Source: Fulvivirga sp. (GTDB lineage Bacteria > Bacteroidota > Bacteroidia > Cytophagales > Cyclobacteriaceae). From it: a stretch of 64,000 bases of DNA. This document shows positions 58,636-64,000 of this stretch, in pieces. The translations under genes were made by a program, and so were the position numbers. The notes under the pieces were generated by a model that had not been told where the DNA came from, did not search any database, and saw only the letters and a list, made by a program, of their open reading frames with translations. Positions within the stretch are counted from its first letter, which is position 1; each line of letters begins with the position of its first letter. Where the stretch lies: assembly GCA_028280565.1 (NCBI GenBank), contig JANQLQ010000330.1:1-64000 (forward strand), in the 5' to 3' direction.

Positions 58636-60999
58636 TTAGAACCGGACCGATGCCCTGACATTTAAAAACCTGGCCGACAAAGAATTAGGCACTGCAAATT
58701 GTTGATTGTTGACATCGGATATCCAAGTGAATGAAATTGGGTTGGAAGCCCCAAGTAAGTTTAGCACCTCGGCCGTCAAAAGTATTTGGCGCCCCTCGTC
58801 CAGTTCTTTGTTCAAGTAGAAAAGTTTAGTGAATCCTACATCAACACGGCGGTAGCTATCTCCAACAAATCGATTCCTGTTCCGTAAGCTGTTGGGTGGA
58901 CCAAAGGGGAGCCCGGAACCATAGAGCAGGCCAAGATTCACGCGGATGGTGGGGTCGTTTGGAAAATGGTCCTGGAAAAAGACCGCCAAATTGATCCTCT
59001 GGTCGGTGGGTCTCCTTATAAATCCATTGCCATCTTCTTCTACATCCTCCCGGGTGTTGAGTATACCTAGGCTGAACCAAGACTGCGTATCTTCTATAAA
59101 TTCACCGCTAAGTCGCAGGTCAATGCCCGTGGCAAATGCCTCGGCGTTGTTCTCCGCATAGTATCTCACCCTAACATTGTCAATATCATAAGGAATGACA
59201 TTCCAAAGTTCCTTGTAATATACCTCGCTGATGAACTTAAAATTCCTACCCCACCACCTGAAGTTATAATCAAGGCCTGCGATAAAATGAACGGATTGTT
59301 GCGCTTTTAGCTCTTCATTCAGATTCCCCTCAAAATCTCGTAACTCCCGGTAGAACGGGGGCTGGGCATAAAATCCTATGGCCCCAGTAAATACAATGTC
59401 ACGAACCCAGTTAGGCTGGTAAGAGAGCTGCCACCTGGGGCTAATGATCCACTCCTCGTTGAAGCTCCAGTAATTCATCCTAACCCCCAAGGTAGAGGTC
59501 ACCTCTTCAGACAGGTCCCGGGAGACTTGACCATACGCATGATACCGGTGGCTGGAAATCTCATTTTCGGCGGTCAACGCATTAATTTCGATCACAAAGT
59601 CAGCGGAATCTGTAAAGTCATATTCTGCCAGCACGTCGTCTATGATCTCACGGGTATATCCTACGCCGTATTCTACCGTGGTTTTATTATCTACGACCAG
59701 GATATTCCGGCTTTCGAGATTAAAGATCTGCGCCTCAAGGGTATTGCGTCCAAAATCATAGTTTGTACCTATGCCACGGGTAAATACACAGTCGTTAAAA
59801 GTGGATGACCCTAAGCTATTATCCACGTCGCATAAACGATATCCGCCTTCTACATCTGTAAATTCTCGCTCGGCGGTGTGTACGGCAGAGGCTATGAATT
59901 CCGTGGTAAGCTTATCATTCACCCTATGTGACAGGTTGATCCCCCCTTGGTAGGTGTCGTATTCCAATATCTCTTGTCCTTCGAAGGCTACAAACAGCCT
60001 AAGGGCTTGGGTAAATGTACCGAAGTCAGTCTCACGGTTGGCCGGCTCTACGAAATATCGATTCCTGGCATACGAGGCAAGTACCCCCAGTTGGGTCCTG
60101 TTCGGCTCACGACCCAGCGCAATGGTCATATACGACTGTACATCAGTGAACCTCGGTAAGTACTCCCCTTCAGTTTCCAGCGTATTTAAAAGGTATTCGG
60201 CTGATTTATGCCTGACACCAAGTACTCCTGACACCCTGCCTTTAGAAGCCTCTACATGAGCCGTACCCCCCAAAAGCCCAAGCATGGCGGAGCCTCCCCA
60301 TTTTTCGGGTGTTTTGTAACGTACGTTTAAAACGGAGGAAAGCTTGTCTCCATACTTCGGCTGCCACCCCCCGGCGGAAAAGTCAATAGAACCTACTAGG
60401 TTAGGATTAATGAAACTAAGGCCTTCTTGCTGCCCGTTGGTAATTAAAAAGGGCCGGTAGATCGGTATGTTATTAACATATACCAGGTTTTCATCAAAGC
60501 TGCCCCCGCGCACTGAATACGTGGAAGAAAGTTCGTTGTTACTCACCACCCCCGGAAGGGTAGCCAGTATTTGGGTGAAGTCGCCAAAAGGAGAAGGCAG
60601 CGCCTCTACCGACTTAGGCTCTATCTTCGTGAGGCTTGCCTCGTACCGGTCATTACGTCCTCCCTCTATCTCTATGGTTTCCAGCACTTCGGTGGATTCA
60701 AACAGCACTATGTCCAAGGCCTGGTCCGCCCTGTCTACGACTAGTTCCCGGGTTACATATCCCACATGACTGACCACCAGCACCCATGGGGGCTGCCCTG
60801 CCGTGGGGAATTCGAACCTTCCTTCCTGGTCCGTAACTACTCCCAGCGCTGTATCTTTGATCACCACGTTTGCGCCTTCCACAGGGTTGCCGGACGAAGT
60901 TTGGATCTTACCTGCAAGGGATACATCTTGAGCCCAAGACTGCCCTATGAATACTCCTAAAAAAAAAGAAAGTATGAATTTTGCCCGCCTTTGTGTCAT
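58636..60999 (-). CDS. TonB-dependent receptor-like protein with carboxypeptidase-regulatory domain
   Basis: 787 residues from Met 60999; the frame extends to 61083, but that part overlaps the epimerase gene and precedes the signal peptide (AKFILSFFLGVFIGQSWAQ). CarboxypepD_reg-like domain about 25-105 (SLAGKIQTSSGNPVEGANVV). The plug domain lies at about 110-230 (FTQILATLPGVVSNNELSST, YSVRGGSFDENLVYVNNIPI). Then a barrel ending SARFLNVRASVRF. No STN domain and no SusD partner, so sugar uptake of the Sus type is unlikely; substrate unknown. It begins 4 bp after the rpe stop. Confidence 0.94.
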   Translation of the reverse strand: MTQRRAKFILSFFLGVFIGQSWAQDVSLAGKIQTSSGNPVEGANVVIKDTALGVVTDQEGRFEFPTAGQPPWVLVVSHVGYVTRELVVDRADQALDIVLFESTEVLETIEIEGGRNDRYEASLTKIEPKSVEALPSPFGDFTQILATLPGVVSNNELSSTYSVRGGSFDENLVYVNNIPIYRPFLITNGQQEGLSFINPNLVGSIDFSAGGWQPKYGDKLSSVLNVRYKTPEKWGGSAMLGLLGGTAHVEASKGRVSGVLGVRHKSAEYLLNTLETEGEYLPRFTDVQSYMTIALGREPNRTQLGVLASYARNRYFVEPANRETDFGTFTQALRLFVAFEGQEILEYDTYQGGINLSHRVNDKLTTEFIASAVHTAEREFTDVEGGYRLCDVDNSLGSSTFNDCVFTRGIGTNYDFGRNTLEAQIFNLESRNILVVDNKTTVEYGVGYTREIIDDVLAEYDFTDSADFVIEINALTAENEISSHRYHAYGQVSRDLSEEVTSTLGVRMNYWSFNEEWIISPRWQLSYQPNWVRDIVFTGAIGFYAQPPFYRELRDFEGNLNEELKAQQSVHFIAGLDYNFRWWGRNFKFISEVYYKELWNVIPYDIDNVRVRYYAENNAEAFATGIDLRLSGEFIEDTQSWFSLGILNTREDVEEDGNGFIRRPTDQRINLAVFFQDHFPNDPTIRVNLGLLYGSGLPFGPPNSLRNRNRFVGDSYRRVDVGFTKLFYLNKELDEGRQILLTAEVLNLLGASNPISFTWISDVNNQQFAVPNSLSARFLNVRASVRF

Positions 61000-61003
61000 G
61001 CCG

Positions 61004-61660
61004 TTAGATAACGTGCTTAAGCTCCGAAATAGTATCCGGTGGCGATGGAGAAGAGAAAACAAAACTTCCGGCCACCAAGACATCTGCCCCAGCCTTGATC
61101 AATTTTTTAGCATTCGCTGTGCTTACCCCTCCATCTATCTCTATCAGCGTAGATGTCCCTGCGTCCGTGATCAACTCTTTTAGCTGTTCTATTTTTTTAT
61201 AGGTATTCTTTATGAACTTCTGTCCGCCGTAGCCAGGATTGACCGACATCAGGCAAACAAAATCGAGCTCTTCTATGACATCCTCTAAATAACTGACATG
61301 GGTATGAGGATTGATCGCCACCCCGGCCTTACACCCCAAGTCTTTTATGTGCTGTATATTACGGTGAAGGTGATCACAAGCTTCATAGTGGATGGAAATG
61401 CTGGCTGCGCCCGCTTTTTTAAACTCTTCTAAGTAGCGCTCAGGTTGTTGGATCATCAAATGGACATCCAGCGGTTTAGCCGCGTGGCGGTGTATAGCAG
61501 CAACTACAGGAAGCCCAAACGAGATATTAGGAACAAACACCCCGTCCATTACATCGACATGTATCCAGTCTGCTTCGCTCTTGTTCAACATTTCTATTTC
61601 CGACTGTAAATTGGCGAAGTCAGCCGCCAAAATAGAAGGTGCGATAACCGGTCTATTCAT
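61004..61660 (-). CDS. rpe: Ribulose-phosphate 3-epimerase
   Basis: Interconverts D-ribulose 5-phosphate and D-xylulose 5-phosphate in the pentose phosphate pathway. 218 residues, full length. Motifs along the TIM barrel: APSILAADFANLQSEI, DWIHVDVMDGVFVPNISFG (metal His and Asp), PLDVHLMIQQPERYL, LMSVNPGYGGQKFI and IEIDGGVSTANAKKLIKAGA (catalytic Asp in IDGG), with VAGSFVFSS for phosphate binding. It lies between the subtilase and the TonB receptor genes, 20 and 4 bp away, an operon of otherwise envelope proteins. Confidence 0.97.
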   Translation of the reverse strand: MNRPVIAPSILAADFANLQSEIEMLNKSEADWIHVDVMDGVFVPNISFGLPVVAAIHRHAAKPLDVHLMIQQPERYLEEFKKAGAASISIHYEACDHLHRNIQHIKDLGCKAGVAINPHTHVSYLEDVIEELDFVCLMSVNPGYGGQKFIKNTYKKIEQLKELITDAGTSTLIEIDGGVSTANAKKLIKAGADVLVAGSFVFSSPSPPDTISELKHVI

Positions 61661-61680
61661 GCGGTCAAATATAGAAAGAT

Positions 61681-63297
61681 TTAGTATTTAATAATTTTAA
61701 AGTGGCTTGAAAAAGAGTCAAACTCAAGTTCTAATAAATAGACGCCCTGGCGCATATGACGGGTATCTACCTCTACCCGGTTCCCGGACCTTAAGTAATC
61801 GTAGCGCCATTCCTTCACTTCACCGCCTTTAGTGTCCATTAAATGGATGTTGACCCTCGCCAGGTCCTGTTCATCACTGGTAATGATCAAGATATCACCT
61901 TGAAGCGGGTTGGGATAGAGTTTGATGCCTTCGGCACCGTCGAGGTCTTCAATACTCGTGATGATGGTTCCATATTGAGGGATACCATACCCGAACTGGT
62001 TATCCGGCGAATCCGAACGGTTGCCTAGGCTTAGTATCGTGTCTCTCAGTTGCATATTTGTAAAACTAGGCCGTGACTGCCATAAGCAGGCCGCAAAACC
62101 TGCCACCAAGGGCGCGGAAAAGGAAGTGCCCGTTGAAGTGCCCGGGGTACCGTTATCGCGGATCACAGATGTTCTTACGCCCAAGGCAACGACTTCGGGC
62201 TTGATCCTTCCATCGGCACTAGGCCCTCTTGAGCTACTGCTTCCCAGGTTGCCGTTATTATCCACCATACCTACGGAAACTACCGAATCTGCATCTGCCG
62301 GGGCAATGATAGTACCCCAATTGGGATCATTAGCCTCATTCCCGGCACTGGTCACCACTAGAATGCCTTTTTCAGCGGCTAGGTCCGCTGCACGCGTGAC
62401 CACCGCCGTATTTCCATCCATTTCGTCCAGTTGGTAATTCATCGAGGTATCGTCAAAAGTATTGTAGCCCAGCGAAGCGCTGATAATATCCGTACCGGCA
62501 CTATCCGCCATCTCGGCGGCAACCAACCAATTGTACTCTTCTATTCTATACTCAGAACCTACATGTTCCGTCAAAAAGAGCATGAATTCTGCCTCATAGG
62601 CGGCTCCCGTATAGCCCGGATCGAAGGCGGAAACCGTAGAAAACGCCTCCGTGCCATGATCATCTGAAATGTATACTTCCCGGTGTCCTTCTACGATATT
62701 ATAGGTGTAGACCAGGCGGTTATCATCAAAAATGTGGGCGAAAGGATCAGTGGTATCCACACCGCGAAACCCGCTATCAAAAAAGGCCATCCTCACGCCA
62801 TTGCCCCGGTAGCCTTCCCCATGCAGGTTATTTAACCCAAGCTGGTTGAACTGCTGTATATTGACACTGGCCAGGCTCCTCTGCCCGGCAGCTCGCCTGG
62901 ATTTTCGTGAGCCACTTGCCGGCTTTTCTCCCGGCGCTATCAATTCCACACCCGTGACATAGGCAAGGCCTTCAATAGTGGGCACCAAGCCAGCAGATGA
63001 TTGGATGATCAAAGCATTAAGCCATTTAGAAGCGAATAAAACATCCGCTCCTGTACCCGTAACCCCGCTTATATACGCAGGATCTACCGGCAGGTCACTC
63101 TCGGTAAGCTCAATCCCTTGGTTGGTTCGCCGCTGGACTGCTCTTTCTGACAAAAAAGCATTCGGCATATCCAAAGAATAGGGCGTATTGGTTTTATCCG
63201 AAAGAAAAACCACGTATCGATTCACTTGTGCAAGTGAATTGAAACTAACCCATAAGGCTATAAATACAAGTATAAATACCCGGTTACTCTTGTCCAT
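61681..63297 (-). CDS. Secreted subtilisin-like serine protease with type A T9SS sorting domain
   Basis: 538 residues. Signal peptide 1-23. An N-terminal prodomain-like region (NRYVVFLSDKTNTPYSLDMP, FLSERAVQRRTNQGI). Peptidase S8 domain about 140-440 with Asp174 (MAFFDSGF), His214 (DDHGTEAFS), oxyanion Asn320 (VVTSAGNEAND) and Ser392 (GTSFSAPLVAGFAA). The final ~75 residues are a type A sorting domain (KLYPNPLQGDILIITSDEQD, RQGVYLLELEFDS), directing secretion and surface attachment by the type IX system. Its start overlaps the stop of the upstream lipoprotein gene by 14 bp. Same-strand rpe follows 20 bp later. Confidence 0.95.
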   Translation of the reverse strand: MDKSNRVFILVFIALWVSFNSLAQVNRYVVFLSDKTNTPYSLDMPNAFLSERAVQRRTNQGIELTESDLPVDPAYISGVTGTGADVLFASKWLNALIIQSSAGLVPTIEGLAYVTGVELIAPGEKPASGSRKSRRAAGQRSLASVNIQQFNQLGLNNLHGEGYRGNGVRMAFFDSGFRGVDTTDPFAHIFDDNRLVYTYNIVEGHREVYISDDHGTEAFSTVSAFDPGYTGAAYEAEFMLFLTEHVGSEYRIEEYNWLVAAEMADSAGTDIISASLGYNTFDDTSMNYQLDEMDGNTAVVTRAADLAAEKGILVVTSAGNEANDPNWGTIIAPADADSVVSVGMVDNNGNLGSSSSRGPSADGRIKPEVVALGVRTSVIRDNGTPGTSTGTSFSAPLVAGFAACLWQSRPSFTNMQLRDTILSLGNRSDSPDNQFGYGIPQYGTIITSIEDLDGAEGIKLYPNPLQGDILIITSDEQDLARVNIHLMDTKGGEVKEWRYDYLRSGNRVEVDTRHMRQGVYLLELEFDSFSSHFKIIKY

Positions 63298-63979
63298 ACT
63301 CCAATAGACTTTGCCTCAGCTCTTGGCCCGACTCTATAATTTGCTGCCCGATGCACTCCTGCTCTGTGCAGTACCTGAGGTCGATTTCTTCTTTGTAAAC
63401 TAACCCTATGTCTTGCCCGTAAATCTCGAAACGCCGGATAAGGTTAACGGTAAAGTCATCATTATCCTCCTGGATCACAGTCAACGTTTCCGGGATATTT
63501 TGTCCCGAAGGAGTGATGTAAGCGCTAAACAAGCTATCCATTTCATACAGATCTTCAGGCTCCGCGTTCAAGGCGTTGCCATCCCATGTTTTACCAGCCA
63601 CCACTGGGAACGAAAGCCTGAGAAAGGGGACGTTTCCATCAAAAAATACCCCTTGTGTTTCGTTTCTTTGCAGGCTGTTGGTCTGGATAAATTCCCATGC
63701 ATCATCGGGCGAATCACGACGTAATTCATGCAAGACATAAGTTAAACTACCGGCCTGGTTCATAAAAGAGTCCACCACTTGTGTTCGTAACTGGTAGTTC
63801 GTAGTGATGCTGCTTTCGGAAGAATACGTGATCTCCTCCACATCATAAATAATGTAAGCCCCTACTTGTAACGGGAAAAACTCATACCCCAACCTAACAG
63901 GGTCTAATTCCCCCTCCTCGCCATTGTCTTGGCAAGCCATTATCATCACTAAAAAAACTACCGCGTATCCAAACTTCAT
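63284..63979 (-). CDS. Lipoprotein of unknown function
   Basis: 231 residues from Met 63979 (MKFGYAVVFLVMIMACQDNG), a typical lipoprotein signal with Cys after IMA; Met 63988 is possible but adds nothing. Residues 30-230 are strand-rich (YEFFPLQVGAYIIYDVEEIT, TYVLHELRRDSPDDAWEFIQ, GLVYKEEIDLRYCTEQECIG) with Cys residues near the C-terminus. It is probably the first gene of the unit lipoprotein - subtilase - rpe - TonB receptor. A target or partner of the protease is possible but unsupported. Confidence 0.85.
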   Translation of the reverse strand: MKFGYAVVFLVMIMACQDNGEEGELDPVRLGYEFFPLQVGAYIIYDVEEITYSSESSITTNYQLRTQVVDSFMNQAGSLTYVLHELRRDSPDDAWEFIQTNSLQRNETQGVFFDGNVPFLRLSFPVVAGKTWDGNALNAEPEDLYEMDSLFSAYITPSGQNIPETLTVIQEDNDDFTVNLIRRFEIYGQDIGLVYKEEIDLRYCTEQECIGQQIIESGQELRQSLLEYGQE

Positions 63980-64000
63980 CGTAAACAAAAAAAGAACGGA

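Noticed and set aside
1-64000. Complete insertion sequence, prophage or integrative element
   Set aside because: No transposase, integrase, phage structural or conjugation gene is present; only non-coding repeat elements were found.

Overview
The window looks like chromosomal DNA of a member of the Bacteroidota, most probably a marine or gliding-type Cytophagales (Fulvivirga/Flammeovirga-like). The reasons are STN/carboxypeptidase-regulatory TonB-dependent receptors, an ECF sigma/FecR/receptor cassette, PorP/SprF plus a giant adhesin carrying a gliding-motility C-terminal domain, a type A T9SS sorting tail on a subtilase, OmpA/PD40 proteins, a TAnnTTTG-type promoter, and no Shine-Dalgarno usage. 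No rRNA, tRNA, CRISPR array, prophage or intact insertion sequence was recognised. The species assignment is inference.

Layout. (1) 0.6-5.3 kb: a surface lipoprotein, a repeat-filled gene desert, an orphan ECF sigma factor and aldose 1-epimerase. (2) 5.3-11.2 kb, minus strand: ECF sigma - FecR - TonB-dependent receptor - secreted beta-propeller, a cell-surface signalling and uptake cassette. (3) 11.5-21.8 kb: two membrane GAF sensors with the same C-terminal module flank a receptor/PepSY unit. That unit is preceded by a clear cobalamin riboswitch and a canonical Bacteroidota promoter. (4) 22.3-25.1 kb: small secreted or cytoplasmic proteins (retropepsin-like protease, possible papain-fold enzyme) and two neighbouring copies of an intergenic repeat. 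(5) 25.2-38.3 kb, minus strand: a 2841-residue adhesin with 18 tandem ~95-residue repeats, a PorP/SprF-like protein starting inside its stop codon, an OmpA/PD40 protein and a Wzc-like polysaccharide co-polymerase. (6) 38.5-41.7 kb, plus strand: glycosyltransferase - lipoprotein - TPR protein - glycosyltransferase, tightly overlapped. (7) 41.7-48.7 kb: TetR regulator, gamma-glutamyltransferase, acetyltransferase, OmpA/PD40 protein, UspA, alkyladenine DNA glycosylase and a DUF2911 protein. (8) 49-51.5 kb: two small exported proteins in repeat-rich or empty DNA. (9) 51.6-64 kb, minus strand: PIG-L deacetylase - 41-residue membrane protein - Na+/solute symporter operon; envelope proteins; and lipoprotein - subtilase - ribulose-phosphate 3-epimerase - TonB receptor.

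How it fits together. Most genes serve the envelope: uptake across the outer membrane (three TonB receptors), export and display of surface proteins by the type IX system, and surface glycan synthesis. The strongest unexpected signals are these: the riboswitch controlling a siderophore-type receptor with a PepSY membrane protein; the A/B alternation of repeats in the giant adhesin, placed beside PorP/SprF and a Wzc-like protein with changed nucleotide-site motifs; a family of 203-bp mobile-looking repeats, one of which separates the sigma factor gene from fecR; and a conserved-looking 41-residue gene hidden between a deacetylase and a transporter.
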